DNA from: a virus
Virus record (IMG/VR): IMGVR_UViG_3300027800_000021
Coordinates: 1 to 47,465 of that record
Direction: 5' to 3' (one strand)
Length of the DNA stretch: 47,465 nt
The position numbers and the translations under genes are program-made. This document shows, piece by piece, positions 30,216 through 38,629 of the stretch. The notes below the pieces were generated by a model. The model was not told where the DNA came from, did not search any database, and saw nothing but the letters and a program-made list of their open reading frames with translations. The stretch's first letter is position 1; each line of letters starts with the position of its first letter.

Positions 30216-31247
30216 ATGCCCATGATCAATCCGTTCGACCAGGATGCCTTCAGTCTGGTCAGCCTGACCACGTCCATCAACATCGTTCCCAACACCTACG
30301 GGCGACTTTTGACCGGGAACATCTTCGCCCATAAGCCGATCTCCACCACGTCCGTGCTGATCGAGCGCAAGGGCAACATCCTGACCCTGCTGCCGTCCCA
30401 GCCGCGCGGGGGGCCCGGGTCGCAGTCCCGTCACAGCGGCCGGAACATGGTCTCGCTGACCGTGCCGCACATCCCCATGGAAGACGTGATTTTGCCCCAG
30501 GCGTTTCAGGGCGTGCGGGAATTCGGCACCGAGAATTCCCTCAAGACCCTCTCGTCGATCATGAGCTCCTTTTTGATCGACAATCACCGCAAATTCGAGA
30601 TCACCTGGGAGTTCTTGATGTGGGGCGCCATCAAGGGCCTGATCCTGGACGGCGACGGCGAGACCGTCATCGAAAACTTGTACGCGCGGTTCGGCATGCA
30701 GCAGAAGGTCATGTACTTCGACCTGGACAACGACGCCACCGACGTGGGCACAACGTGTCGCGAACTGTGCCGCTACATTGAGGAAAACCTGTTCGGCGAC
30801 GTGTCCACGGGCGTTCGTGTCTTCGTGTCCAAGGAATTTTTCGACAAGCTGATCACCCATCCCAGCGTCGAAAAATTCTATCTGAACCAAGTGCGCGCCG
30901 CCGAGCTCATCAGCAAGGACATCCGCAAGGGCTTCACTTTCCACGGCGTGACCTTCGAGGAATTCGGCGGGCAGGCCCCCAGCTCCCAGGGCGAAGTCCT
31001 CCGCTTCATCAACGAGGGCGAGGGGCACGCGATCCCCGAAGGGACCATGTCCACGTTCCAGATGGCCACGGCCCCCGGCAACTTCATGGATACCGTGAAC
31101 ACCATGGGTGAGATGCTCTACGCGCGCCAGGAACTGAAGGATTTTAACCGGGGCGTGGATCTGTGGTTCGAATCGAACCCGCTGCCGTACTGCACCCGGC
31201 CCAACGTCCTGGTGAAATGCGTCGCTGGCGCGGATCCCGAGGCCTAA
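30216..31247 (+). CDS. Major capsid protein (gpE family)
   Basis: 343 residues, the standard length. NTYGRLLTGNIFAHKPISTT-SVLIERKG, SIMSSFLIDNHRKFEITWEF-LMWGAIKG, YIEENLFGDVSTGVRVFVSK-EFFDKLITHPSV and NTMGEMLYARQELKDFNRG-VDLWFESNPLPYCTRP are family signatures of lambda-type E capsid proteins (HK97 fold). It starts four bases after the decoration protein. Confidence 0.95.
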   Translation: MPMINPFDQDAFSLVSLTTSINIVPNTYGRLLTGNIFAHKPISTTSVLIERKGNILTLLPSQPRGGPGSQSRHSGRNMVSLTVPHIPMEDVILPQAFQGVREFGTENSLKTLSSIMSSFLIDNHRKFEITWEFLMWGAIKGLILDGDGETVIENLYARFGMQQKVMYFDLDNDATDVGTTCRELCRYIEENLFGDVSTGVRVFVSKEFFDKLITHPSVEKFYLNQVRAAELISKDIRKGFTFHGVTFEEFGGQAPSSQGEVLRFINEGEGHAIPEGTMSTFQMATAPGNFMDTVNTMGEMLYARQELKDFNRGVDLWFESNPLPYCTRPNVLVKCVAGADPEA

Positions 31248-31248
31248 G

Positions 31249-31533
31249 ATGTTCCCGGCTGACGTCAAACACTTCAAGGCCCGCGAGTGGCGGCATGATC
31301 CGGACCGGGTGTCGCCCGATCTGGTGCTGTCCATGGACGGTGTCCGGGAAAAGGCGGGCGTCCCGATCCGCATCAATCAGGCCTGGGATACGGATGGGCA
31401 TGTCCCGGGTTCGGGGCATTACGACGATCCGGCCACGGCCGTGGATTTCGCGTTTCTTGGCCTGACGTACCGCCGTCAACTGGATCTGCTGGATGAGGCC
31501 GGGTTCTCCGGCATCGGATTCTATCCGGACTAG
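31249..31533 (+). pseudogene. M15 peptidase N-terminal part, frame-broken lysin
   Basis: 94 codons (MFPADVKHFKAREWRHDPDR to GIGFYPD) ending at TAG 31531-31533. This is the N-terminal portion of an M15-type D,D-carboxypeptidase/endopeptidase: PIRINQAWDTDGHVPGSGHY-DDPATAVDF carries two zinc ligands. The third ligand motif (LHAD) lies in the next frame just downstream. Shifting back one base before the TAG gives FYPD-LANARLHADQKARPVRAF, continuous with the domain. So either one C was lost or a -1 shift is used. Alone it would lack a zinc ligand. Confidence 0.65.
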
Positions 31534-31571
31534 CAAATGCCCGGCTGCACGCCGACCAGAAAGCGCGTCCG

Positions 31572-32147
31572 GTGCGGGCGTTCTGGGTCTGCCGCAAGGG
31601 CCAGTACGCCTATTACCGGTCGGCGGAGGAACTGGCCGTGGCCATGGGCTGGCACGAAGCCGCCCCGGCCATGGCACACGTGGACCTGATCCATACCGTG
31701 TCCGCCCGACATGGCCTGCCGTGGGAACTAGTGCTGGCCATGGTCCGGCAGGAATCCGGCGGCAACCAGCACACCGTGCGATTTGAGCCGGAGTTTTTTC
31801 GGCGTTACATCGACGGGCGCGAGTTGGGATTCCGGCCGGAACATTGCTCGAAGGCCACCGAGGCCTACGGCCGGGCGTTTTCCTGGGGACTGCTCCATAT
31901 CATGGGGGAGACGGCCAGGGAACAGGGGTTTTCGGGGTGGTTTCCGGAATTGTGCGACCCGGAAACCGGCCTGGAATGGGGCTGCCGCTATCTGGCCGAT
32001 CTGCGCAGGCGCTTTGGCGGCGAGGGGTGGCCTGTCGTGGTCCGTGCTTACAACGCCGGGTCCGGCGGCCGGAACAACCAGGACAACAACTATCCGGGCG
32101 AGGTTTTGGAAAAGCTCGGCGGGAGGTGGCCGGATGAATCTGCGTAA
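31572..32147 (+). CDS. Lytic transglycosylase (SLT type), possibly fused to the M15 peptidase
   Basis: The frame from about 31530 to 32147 first encodes the missing C-terminal part of the M15 peptidase (LHADQKARPVRAFWVCRKGQ) and then, without a stop, a transglycosylase: LVLAMVRQESGGNQH (catalytic Glu), GRAFSWGLLHIMGETA, and VVVRAYNAGSGGRNN. Starts at GTG 31572, ATG 31644 or ATG 31671 all lack a well-placed ribosome-binding site; the last would give the enzyme alone (158 residues). This supports translation as one bifunctional lysin of about 300 residues if the upstream break is bridged. It would cut peptidoglycan at lysis. Confidence 0.75.
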   Translation: MRAFWVCRKGQYAYYRSAEELAVAMGWHEAAPAMAHVDLIHTVSARHGLPWELVLAMVRQESGGNQHTVRFEPEFFRRYIDGRELGFRPEHCSKATEAYGRAFSWGLLHIMGETAREQGFSGWFPELCDPETGLEWGCRYLADLRRRFGGEGWPVVVRAYNAGSGGRNNQDNNYPGEVLEKLGGRWPDESA

Positions 32148-32652
32148 AATCCTGTGTCATGTCGCGAACCCTCTGCACGTGTACTGCCGGTTGCGCGACA
32201 TGGGGATACCCAAGCTGCGCTCCAGGCGTTTGGCTGCGGTCTGGGAGCGTTGCGTCGCCCGCCCGCTGGGGGTCGTGTCTCTGGCCGTGCTGCTGCTGAC
32301 GGTGGTCGCCCCGGCATCCGCCCTGGCCAAACATCTGCATCTGGAACGCGCCTACCAGCAGGTCTGGTGCGAGCGGCAGCAGGGGGCCATGGAGGTCCGC
32401 CTGCCCGGCGGCCTGCGCATCGACTGCGAGACGGCCACCCATGCCGTCGAGGTCGATTTCGCGGCCAAGTGGGCCGAGGCCGTGGGGCAGGCCCTGGCTT
32501 ACGGCGCGGCCACGGGGAAGCGGCCAGGGATCCTGTTGATTCTGGAAAAACCCTCGGATGAGACGCATTTGGCCAAGTTGCGGTCGGTCATCACCACCTA
32601 CGCGCTGCCGGTGGACATCTGGCTGATCGAACCGGGCGAGGTCGGGCAATGA
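32134..32652 (+). CDS. Exported or membrane-anchored nuclease-fold-like protein
   Basis: 172 residues. After a basic N-terminus, GVVSLAVLLLTVVAPASALA is a hydrophobic export segment. The exported part (MEVRLPGGLRIDCETATHAV-EVDFAAKWAEAVGQALAYG and GKRPGILLILEKP) follows the pattern of a restriction-endonuclease-like fold: acidic RIDC, then VEVDFAAKW. This family is common in the lysis regions of related phages and has no known role. GGAGG lies eight bases before the ATG at 32134; the gene overlaps the transglycosylase by 14 bases and its neighbour by four. Confidence 0.5.
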   Translation: MNLRKILCHVANPLHVYCRLRDMGIPKLRSRRLAAVWERCVARPLGVVSLAVLLLTVVAPASALAKHLHLERAYQQVWCERQQGAMEVRLPGGLRIDCETATHAVEVDFAAKWAEAVGQALAYGAATGKRPGILLILEKPSDETHLAKLRSVITTYALPVDIWLIEPGEVGQ

Positions 32653-33074
32653 ACAGGATGCAATCCGCCTGGCGTCTGGCGCGGGGCCTGTCCGTCTCGC
32701 GGACCGGACGCGCGACCGGCTGCCTGTATCTGCTGCTGTCCGCCGTGCAGGTGCTCGTGTCCATGGGATGGGTGGACCCGAGCGGAAAAATGACCCTGCG
32801 CCTGTGGATCAACGGCTACATCCTGGACGTTCCGGAATTCAATCTGTGGTGGGTCGTGTCGGCCGTCGGCGGTGTGGCCGCCAGCTGGGGCCTGTACGGC
32901 CGGGCTCTGGCCGCCGGGCCGCTGGTTTCCCGGGAGGTCCCCGGGCCTGCGCCGGAAGCGGGAGAGCCGGAGACTCCGGCATCGGAATCGACACCCGATG
33001 AGCGGCCGACCCCGGTTGGCCTCATGGCCCCGGCGGGCGCCGGTCTGGGACAAACCTTTTTGCGGGAGGGATGA
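32649..33074 (+). CDS. Two-helix membrane protein, holin-like candidate
   Basis: 141 residues. Two hydrophobic helices are visible: ATGCLYLLLSAVQVLVSMGW (about 22-41) and LWWVVSAVGGVAASWGLYG (about 66-84), followed by a Pro/Glu-rich cytosolic or periplasmic tail. Size and topology suit a holin or lysis accessory membrane protein (3TM-holin-like in Mu-type phages). A better holin candidate lies at 34384. The start overlaps the previous stop by four bases. Confidence 0.5.
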   Translation: MNRMQSAWRLARGLSVSRTGRATGCLYLLLSAVQVLVSMGWVDPSGKMTLRLWINGYILDVPEFNLWWVVSAVGGVAASWGLYGRALAAGPLVSREVPGPAPEAGEPETPASESTPDERPTPVGLMAPAGAGLGQTFLREG

Positions 33075-33077
33075 GTC

Positions 33078-33461
33078 ATGGCGAGGCTGCTGCTTATGCT
33101 GATTCTCATGGCGTGCGCGGGCTGCGTCGGCATCATGCCCAACCGGACCGCCGATCCGTCCGGAACCGATGTCGAGGCGGCCGCCGGAGCCGACTGGCTG
33201 CGGTTGTCCCTGGACCGTCTGCGCCAGGGCATCGACGCCATAGAGCCGCACGATCCTGTCGAAGCGGCCAGCCTGGACAGTGAATATGCGGCCGCTTCCG
33301 CTGATTGCGAGGCAGCCGAGCAGGCCGTCGCCGCCGGGGCGCCCGAGGCGAAATCCATCTGGCGGCGCGCCCGGGAGTCCATAGGCCGGTTGGCCAGGGC
33401 CTGCCTGCCGATCGCCCTGAAATATGGCCTGGGCAGGATATTCGTCCAGGCGGCGGGCTGA
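33078..33461 (+). CDS. Lipoprotein, spanin candidate
   Basis: 127 residues. MARLLLMLILMACAGC has a lipobox (ACAGC or LMAC-AGC) so the protein should be lipid-anchored after cleavage before Cys16. The remainder is helical (WLRLSLDRLRQGIDAIEPHD, EYAAASADCEAAEQAVAAG), compatible with a periplasm-spanning coiled coil. In a Gram-negative phage lysis cassette this suits an outer-membrane or unimolecular spanin. Sequence match to known spanins is not evident. Confidence 0.55.
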   Translation: MARLLLMLILMACAGCVGIMPNRTADPSGTDVEAAAGADWLRLSLDRLRQGIDAIEPHDPVEAASLDSEYAAASADCEAAEQAVAAGAPEAKSIWRRARESIGRLARACLPIALKYGLGRIFVQAAG

Positions 33462-33463
33462 CC

Positions 33464-34384
33464 ATGCGCATCCTCTCCCTGTCCGGCGGCGGCATTCGCG
33501 GCTATCTCCAGGCGCGGATCGTGGCGGCGATCGAATCCGCTACGGGCCGCAGCGCCTGTCAGTTGTTCGACCTGATCGTCGGCACCAGCACGGGAGGCAT
33601 CCTCGGGGCAGGTCTCGCCCTGGGCTTCCCGGCCGGGGACATGGCGGCATTCTACCGTGACCACGGTCGCGGCATTTTTCGCAAGTCGCTCACCAAAAAA
33701 CTGCGGTCCGTCTGCGGGCTGGCCGACGAGAGCTATGGCTCGACGGGCCTGGAAAAAGGCCTTGCCGCCGTGTTCGGCGACGCGGCGCTTTCGCAGGCCC
33801 GCACCGGCCTGTGCCTGACGGCCTACGATATCGAGAGCCGTAGGCTCGTGTTGTTCAAATCCTGGAAGGCGACGGCCGATCCGGCCCAGGATCACCTGCT
33901 GACCGTGGCCTGCCGGGCCACGGCCGCCGCGCCGACCTATTTCGAGCCTGGCATGGTCAAAACCGATACGGGCCTCATGCGGGCCTGCATCGACGGCGGC
34001 GTGTGGGCCAACAATCCGGCCATGGTGGGGCTGGTGGAGGCCATAAAGCGGGGTGTGGCGCCCCAGGATATTCGGATGCTGTCCATCGGCGCCGGGTCCG
34101 AGGATCGGCCGTACCTGCTGTCCGATGCGCGCGGATGGGGGCTGGCCGGTTGGGCGCGTCCGCTGCTTGACGTCCTTTTTTCAGGACAGGCCGCTGCCGT
34201 CGATTACCAGTGCCTGCAACTCCTGGGCGACCAGTACGTCACCCTGCAGCCCACCCTGGCCGAACCGATCCCCCTGGACGCTGTGACGCCCCGGGCGTTC
34301 ACCATGATGGAATTCCATGCCGGGCGCGTCGTTGACAGCGGCGACTACCGGCGCGGCCTGAATCTGCTGGAAGGGGGGGCGTAA
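33464..34384 (+). CDS. Patatin-like phospholipase
   Basis: 306 residues. All patatin motifs are intact: the oxyanion loop SGGGIRGYL (7-15), the nucleophile elbow GTSTGG with Ser42, and the dyad DGGVWANNP with Asp177. The enzyme should hydrolyse membrane phospholipids. It resembles the CapV-type patatins of CBASS defence in the N-terminal motif block, but no cyclase gene is near. It lies two bases after the lipoprotein and abuts the holin (one-base overlap), so it is transcribed with lysis genes and may help disrupt membranes, or serve envelope modification or interference with competitors. Confidence 0.88.
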   Translation: MRILSLSGGGIRGYLQARIVAAIESATGRSACQLFDLIVGTSTGGILGAGLALGFPAGDMAAFYRDHGRGIFRKSLTKKLRSVCGLADESYGSTGLEKGLAAVFGDAALSQARTGLCLTAYDIESRRLVLFKSWKATADPAQDHLLTVACRATAAAPTYFEPGMVKTDTGLMRACIDGGVWANNPAMVGLVEAIKRGVAPQDIRMLSIGAGSEDRPYLLSDARGWGLAGWARPLLDVLFSGQAAAVDYQCLQLLGDQYVTLQPTLAEPIPLDAVTPRAFTMMEFHAGRVVDSGDYRRGLNLLEGGA

Positions 34385-34857
34385 TGCTCAAGACGGCGGG
34401 CGAATATCTCCTGGGGTCTGTGCAGGATCTGCTGGGATGTTACGGCCTGAAGGTGGGCGGCTCCATGGTCGGGTTGGCCTGCCTGTGGATAGGAGGCCAG
34501 GACCGGCTGATAGAGGGCCTGTTCGGTCTGATCTGCCTGGATTTCGCCCTGGGGTTCGCCCACGGCTGGCATCTCGGCCGTCTGTCCAAATCCAAATTCC
34601 TGGGCGGTCTCGCGAAGTTCGTCCTGTACTACGCCACGCTTTTGTGCGCCTCGCTGCTGGATTCCGTCCTGAACGCCAAAACAGAGGCCATCTGGCACGC
34701 ACAGTTCCGGGATTTCCTGATCATCTATTTCTGTCTGCACGAGGCCCTGTCCATCCTGCAGCACCTGCATTTTTTCGGCGTACCGCTTCCGGCCGCGCTC
34801 ATGAAGCGTCTGACAGACTACCGGGATTGCAAACTCTGGAAGGGGCGGGCGGTATGA
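34384..34857 (+). CDS. Phage holin (holin_4/Cph1-like)
   Basis: 157 residues. Three or so hydrophobic segments: MVGLACLWIGGQDRLIEGLF-GLICLDFALGFAHGW, KFVLYYATLLCASLLDSVL, and FRDFLIIYFCLHEALSILQH, with LGRLSKSKFLGGLAKF between. Alternation LGFAHGW...KF, length and ending match the toxin-secretion/phage-lysis holin family. It would open the inner membrane to time lysis. It overlaps the patatin gene by one base and the next gene by four. Confidence 0.75.
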   Translation: MLKTAGEYLLGSVQDLLGCYGLKVGGSMVGLACLWIGGQDRLIEGLFGLICLDFALGFAHGWHLGRLSKSKFLGGLAKFVLYYATLLCASLLDSVLNAKTEAIWHAQFRDFLIIYFCLHEALSILQHLHFFGVPLPAALMKRLTDYRDCKLWKGRAV

Positions 34858-35177
34858 CGCTGCAGGAGCAACTGGCGGCCGATCTTGCCGTGTTCATTGA
34901 TGCCCAGGGGTTTTCGCGGTCCACCATCCTGCAGGGACAGGACGTCCTGGCCGACCACGTCTCGGATTCGGCCCAGGCCCTGGACGAATGGCGCAAGCGG
35001 ACCCAGGAACCTCCGGGCGTCGGCGTGCGTCTGTTGACCCTGCTGGTCGGGGAGTCGGATCTGAAGCGGCCGTTGGCCGAAGACGTCCTGGACGTGGATG
35101 GAGTGGAGTGGACCGTGTTGTCCACGTCGGTCGAATACGGCCTGCTGACCCTGCACCTCTACCGGCACGAGTCGTAA
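34854..35177 (+). CDS. Head-tail joining protein
   Basis: 107 residues. MTLQEQLAADLAVFIDAQGF and then EDVLDVDGVEWTVLSTSVEY-GLLTLHLYR. Length, beta-rich C-terminus and position directly before the tail completion genes agree with small neck proteins (head-closure type). Sequence identity to a named family is not certain. Confidence 0.55.
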   Translation: MTLQEQLAADLAVFIDAQGFSRSTILQGQDVLADHVSDSAQALDEWRKRTQEPPGVGVRLLTLLVGESDLKRPLAEDVLDVDGVEWTVLSTSVEYGLLTLHLYRHES

Positions 35178-35178
35178 G

Positions 35179-35751
35179 ATGCTCAATTTTTACTACGACA
35201 TCCCCTCGTATGAGCGAGAGCTCGCCCCGCTGGTGGACCTGCCGGACAAGATGCCCGTGGCCCTGCAGCGGTCGCTGGGGAAGCTCCTGACAAAGCTCAA
35301 AACCGAGTTTGTCCGGGGAGTGTCGTCGGAAACCGTGTTGCCGCAGAAGCACGTTCGGGCCGGACTGTATCAGTCCCGTGTGACCTGGGAAGGGGACGGG
35401 GCGCAGGGCTACCTGGGAGGGACGAAGGGTCGGCAGTTGCTTTTCCGCTACAAGGTCAAGCCGTCCGGCCCGTCCGTGCGGCGGCCTCCGGTCGGGGCGT
35501 CGGCCCAGGTTCTGCGTTCGTCCGGTCTGGGGGTCATCCCTGGCTCGTTCCTGGCCCAGCTGTCGTCAGGGCATATCGGGGTGTTCCGCCGCAAGGACGG
35601 ATCGCGCCGGATCAAGGAACTCACTGGGCCGTCCGTGCAGTTCTTTTTTCACCGGGACAGCATCCGGATTCCGATCGAGGATCAGTCGGATGAGTTGTTC
35701 GCAAAATTTCTGGCGCACGAAGTGGAATTCCTGCTCCAGCAGGCTGGATAG
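35179..35751 (+). CDS. Minor tail/tail completion protein (gpZ-like)
   Basis: 190 residues starting MLNFYYDIPSYERELAPLVD. The segment LQRSLGKLLTKLKTEFVRGV and the later SSGLGVIPGSFLAQLSSGHI-GVFRRKDG are typical of the lambda gpZ/P2 gpS-like tail completion family, which joins tail to head. It follows the joining protein with one base between. Confidence 0.65.
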   Translation: MLNFYYDIPSYERELAPLVDLPDKMPVALQRSLGKLLTKLKTEFVRGVSSETVLPQKHVRAGLYQSRVTWEGDGAQGYLGGTKGRQLLFRYKVKPSGPSVRRPPVGASAQVLRSSGLGVIPGSFLAQLSSGHIGVFRRKDGSRRIKELTGPSVQFFFHRDSIRIPIEDQSDELFAKFLAHEVEFLLQQAG

Positions 35752-35759
35752 GAGGGCGT

Positions 35760-36251
35760 ATGTCGTTTTTGCTGTTGTCCGACTTGCGGGATTACCTGAC
35801 GGAGGCCCTGGCCCAGTTGCCGCTGTTGTCCCCGGAAAGCCGGGGCAACCCGGCCGCGCTGCGGCCGCCCCGGGTCCTGATCGGCGAATTGCCGCCGCGC
35901 AACCAGGGGGACAAGGAAGAGACGGCCTATCCTTTCGTGCTGATCCGGGGCCTTTCCGGAGAGGACTACGAGGACGGAACTCTGTGTGATGTCGCGATCA
36001 TTTGCGCCGTGAGCGCCGCCGAACGGGGGGAGGCCATGGAGCACGAGATCCAGAACCTGCTGTCGTTCGTGCGCACGGCCCTGCTCAAGCGGCGGCTGAT
36101 CGGCGGCCGCAATGAATTGGTCCAGGACAAGCAGGGCCGCCTGTTGTCCTGGCAGGTCTTTGAGGAGTTTTCGTTCCCCTACATGGGCGCCCAGATCAAG
36201 GGGCTCTGGCGCGTGCCCAGCATACAACTCACGGAGGAATCCTATGGATGA
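35760..36251 (+). CDS. Tail terminator-like protein
   Basis: 163 residues. FLLLSDLRDYLTEALAQLPL, ETAYPFVLIRGLSGEDYEDG-TLCDVAIICAVSA, and EHEIQNLLSFVRTALLKRRL look like the fold of tail terminator proteins (lambda gpU-like alpha/beta). It precedes the sheath gene, as tail terminators do in myophages. Family name uncertain. Confidence 0.6.
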   Translation: MSFLLLSDLRDYLTEALAQLPLLSPESRGNPAALRPPRVLIGELPPRNQGDKEETAYPFVLIRGLSGEDYEDGTLCDVAIICAVSAAERGEAMEHEIQNLLSFVRTALLKRRLIGGRNELVQDKQGRLLSWQVFEEFSFPYMGAQIKGLWRVPSIQLTEESYG

Positions 36252-36582
36252 GAGCAGCAACATCGAAACGCCCATGGTGGACGGTAGCGCCGAGACGACA
36301 GCCGCCCCGACCGAACCGTCGATTTCCGAGGCGCCCGCCCATGTGATCTACGTCGGCCCGCGTCTGGTGCGGCCGTTTCCTGTGTCCGCCATGGCCGTGT
36401 TCCGTGGCCCCATGCCGCCGCCGCTGGCCCAGGCCGTTGCCGATGATCCGGAATTGGCCGCCTGTTTCGTTCCCGTGGCCGAGGCCGGGACCGCTCTCCG
36501 GGCTGTGAATCGCCCCGGGACGGCTCTCGCGCGGGCTGTGGCCGCCGTCCGTACCAAGTACCTGACCAGGAAGGAGGGATAG
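36244..36582 (+). CDS. Small hypothetical tail protein
   Basis: 112 residues. First 30 are Ser/Thr/Glu-rich and disordered; then HVIYVGPRLVRPFPVSAMAV-FRGPMPPPLAQAV and RTKYLTRKEG. Located between the terminator and sheath genes, where Mu- and P2-like phages often have a small protein of unknown function. GGAGG precedes the ATG by six bases; the gene overlaps its upstream neighbour by eight bases. Confidence 0.6.
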   Translation: MDESSNIETPMVDGSAETTAAPTEPSISEAPAHVIYVGPRLVRPFPVSAMAVFRGPMPPPLAQAVADDPELAACFVPVAEAGTALRAVNRPGTALARAVAAVRTKYLTRKEG

Positions 36583-36585
36583 CCC

Positions 36586-38025
36586 ATGGCTACCGGCTAC
36601 CGTCATGGCGTTTACGCCAAACGTCTGCCCACCTCGATCATCCCGCCGCGCCGCACCACGGTGTCCATCCCGTTCGTGGTGGGCGTCGCCCCGGTCCACA
36701 AGCTGGCGGCCGACAAGCGCCCCATAAACCAGGTGAAGATGATCTTCACCTACGAAGAATTCGCCAACACCCTCGGCTGGGACGATGATGTGGCCAGCTA
36801 CAATCTGTGCGAGTTCGCCAAGATCTTCTTCTCGCTCTACACGGTCACGCCCATGTTCGTGGTCAACGTGTTCGATCCGGCCGTGCATAAGACAGCCTAC
36901 GAGAATATGGCGGGCACTTTCGACGCCGACGGCCTGCTGCAGGTGGGCCATTACGGCCTGACCGGGCTGGTGGTGAAATCCACCGACGGCCTGACCACTT
37001 ACGTCGCCGGAACGGATTACGACCTGGACGGCCCCGGGGGAACCCTGACCCGCAAAACGGCCGGCGCCATCCCGGTAGGCGGAACCGTCAAAATGAGCTT
37101 CACCGCTGGCGACCCTTCCCTGGTCGACACGGCCGACATCATCGGCGGCGTGGACGGCGGAAAAAAGACCGGCCTTGAGCTGCTCGACATGGTCTTTCCC
37201 CTCTTTCGCGAGCTGCCGGGATTGATCGTGTCCCCGGGCTATTCGGCGGATCCGGCCGTGGCCATCCTCATGGCCGCCAAGGGCGCGAATGTGAATGGCC
37301 ATTTTCGGGCCAAGGCCGTCGTCGATCTGCCGGAAAGCTGCGAAATCTATTCCGCCTGCCCCGGTTGGAAAAACGACCACAACCTGACCGACGAGAATAT
37401 GGTCGTGTGCTGGCCGCGCCTCAAGTACGGCACGGAAACGCACTGGATGAGTTCGCACCTGGCCGCGCTCTACGCCAAAGTTGACGGCGACAACGAAGAC
37501 GTCCCGTACGAAACCCCGTCCAACAAACGCTATCTGGCCGAGGGCGCGACGCTCAACGGCGCCGACGTGTGGCTGACCCCCGAAGAAGCGAACTATCTCA
37601 ATGGCCAGGGCATCGTGACCGCGCTCAACTTCATCGGCGGCTGGCGCTGCTGGGGCGGCCGCACGGCCACCTACCCGGACAACACCGACGTGATCGACGC
37701 CTTCGACTGCATCAACCGGATGTTCGACTGGATCCAGAACACCGTGACCCTTACGTTCTGGTCCAAGGTGGACAAGCCGCTGACGCGGCGTCTGGTCGAA
37801 ACCATCGTGGACAGTTGCAACATCTGGCTGAACGGCTTGGCGGCGCGCGAATATATTCTGGGCGGCCGCCTGGAGTTCATTTCCGACGAGAACCCGATCA
37901 CGGATCTGATGGACGGCATCGCGCGATTCCACCTGTACGCCACGCCGCCCAGCCCGGCCCGGGAGATCATGTTCCTGCTCGAATACGATCCCAACTACCT
38001 GAACAACCTGTTCGGCCAGTCCTAA
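36586..38025 (+). CDS. Contractile tail sheath protein (FI-type)
   Basis: 479 residues. TGYRHGVYAKRLPTSIIPPR, SIPFVVGVAPVHKLA, KKTGLELLDMVFPLFRELPG-LIVSPGYS, GGWRCWGGRTATYPD and LEYDPNYLNNLFGQS are the ordered motifs of P2 FI-type sheaths; the final segments form the contraction linkers. Inserted positions 110-160 carry an Ig-like domain. It shows the phage is a myovirus. Confidence 0.93.
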   Translation: MATGYRHGVYAKRLPTSIIPPRRTTVSIPFVVGVAPVHKLAADKRPINQVKMIFTYEEFANTLGWDDDVASYNLCEFAKIFFSLYTVTPMFVVNVFDPAVHKTAYENMAGTFDADGLLQVGHYGLTGLVVKSTDGLTTYVAGTDYDLDGPGGTLTRKTAGAIPVGGTVKMSFTAGDPSLVDTADIIGGVDGGKKTGLELLDMVFPLFRELPGLIVSPGYSADPAVAILMAAKGANVNGHFRAKAVVDLPESCEIYSACPGWKNDHNLTDENMVVCWPRLKYGTETHWMSSHLAALYAKVDGDNEDVPYETPSNKRYLAEGATLNGADVWLTPEEANYLNGQGIVTALNFIGGWRCWGGRTATYPDNTDVIDAFDCINRMFDWIQNTVTLTFWSKVDKPLTRRLVETIVDSCNIWLNGLAAREYILGGRLEFISDENPITDLMDGIARFHLYATPPSPAREIMFLLEYDPNYLNNLFGQS

Positions 38026-38035
38026 GGAGGCCAGC

Positions 38036-38569
38036 ATGTCCATCATCAACAGGGTCCCGGAAAAACTCATCAACTACAAGGTCTATCAGGACGGCTCGGA
38101 CCTGGTCGGCGTGGCCGACATTGACTTGCCTGACGTGGACCACATGGCCGAGACGCTGTCCGGGTCCGGCATTGGCGGCGAGTTCGAGTCGCCGACCATG
38201 GGCCACACCAAGGGCATGACCCTGAAGCTCAAGTTCCGGACGCTCTACCGGCCGCTGATGCTGCTTTTGACGCCCACGCCCAAGGTGTTCGACCTGCGCC
38301 TGTCCATCCAGGCCCTGGACGCGGGCAACAGCGAATACACCTCCTATCCCTCGCGGATCGTGGTGCGCGGCGTGCCCAAGAAAAAGGGCCTGGGTAAGCT
38401 CGACGTGGGCAAGAAGATGGACAACGAGATGGAACTCTCGGTCACCTATCTGAAGGTCTTCGTGGACGGCAAGGAAGCCATGGAAGTCGATCAGCTCAAC
38501 TTCATCTACAAGATCGACGGCGTGGACGCCCTGGCCTCGGTGCGGGAGCACCTGGGCATGACCAACTAG
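38036..38569 (+). CDS. Tail tube protein (FII-type)
   Basis: 177 residues. LINYKVYQDGSDLVGVADID-LPDVDHMAETLSGSGIGGE, ESPTMGHTKGMTLKLKFRTL and KVFVDGKEAMEVDQLNFIYK-IDGVD match P2 FII tube proteins. Ten bases separate it from the sheath with AGGAGG in the gap. Confidence 0.93.
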   Translation: MSIINRVPEKLINYKVYQDGSDLVGVADIDLPDVDHMAETLSGSGIGGEFESPTMGHTKGMTLKLKFRTLYRPLMLLLTPTPKVFDLRLSIQALDAGNSEYTSYPSRIVVRGVPKKKGLGKLDVGKKMDNEMELSVTYLKVFVDGKEAMEVDQLNFIYKIDGVDALASVREHLGMTN

Positions 38570-38629
38570 CAACGGCTTCGCGCGGCTGCGGCCGCTGATC
38601 TTTGACAACCGAGTATGTGCTGTTCGCGT

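Noticed and set aside
29535-31376. 613-codon minus-strand frame opposite capsid and decoration genes.
   Set aside because: Antisense shadow of two well-supported structural genes; composition is His/Gly/Arg-rich.
33464-34857. A phage-borne CBASS defence operon based on the patatin gene.
   Set aside because: No cyclase (CD-NTase), Cap2/Cap3 or other CBASS component lies nearby; neighbours are lysis genes.
36229-38073. 614-codon minus-strand frame opposite the sheath gene.
   Set aside because: Antisense shadow; the sheath on the plus strand is unambiguous.
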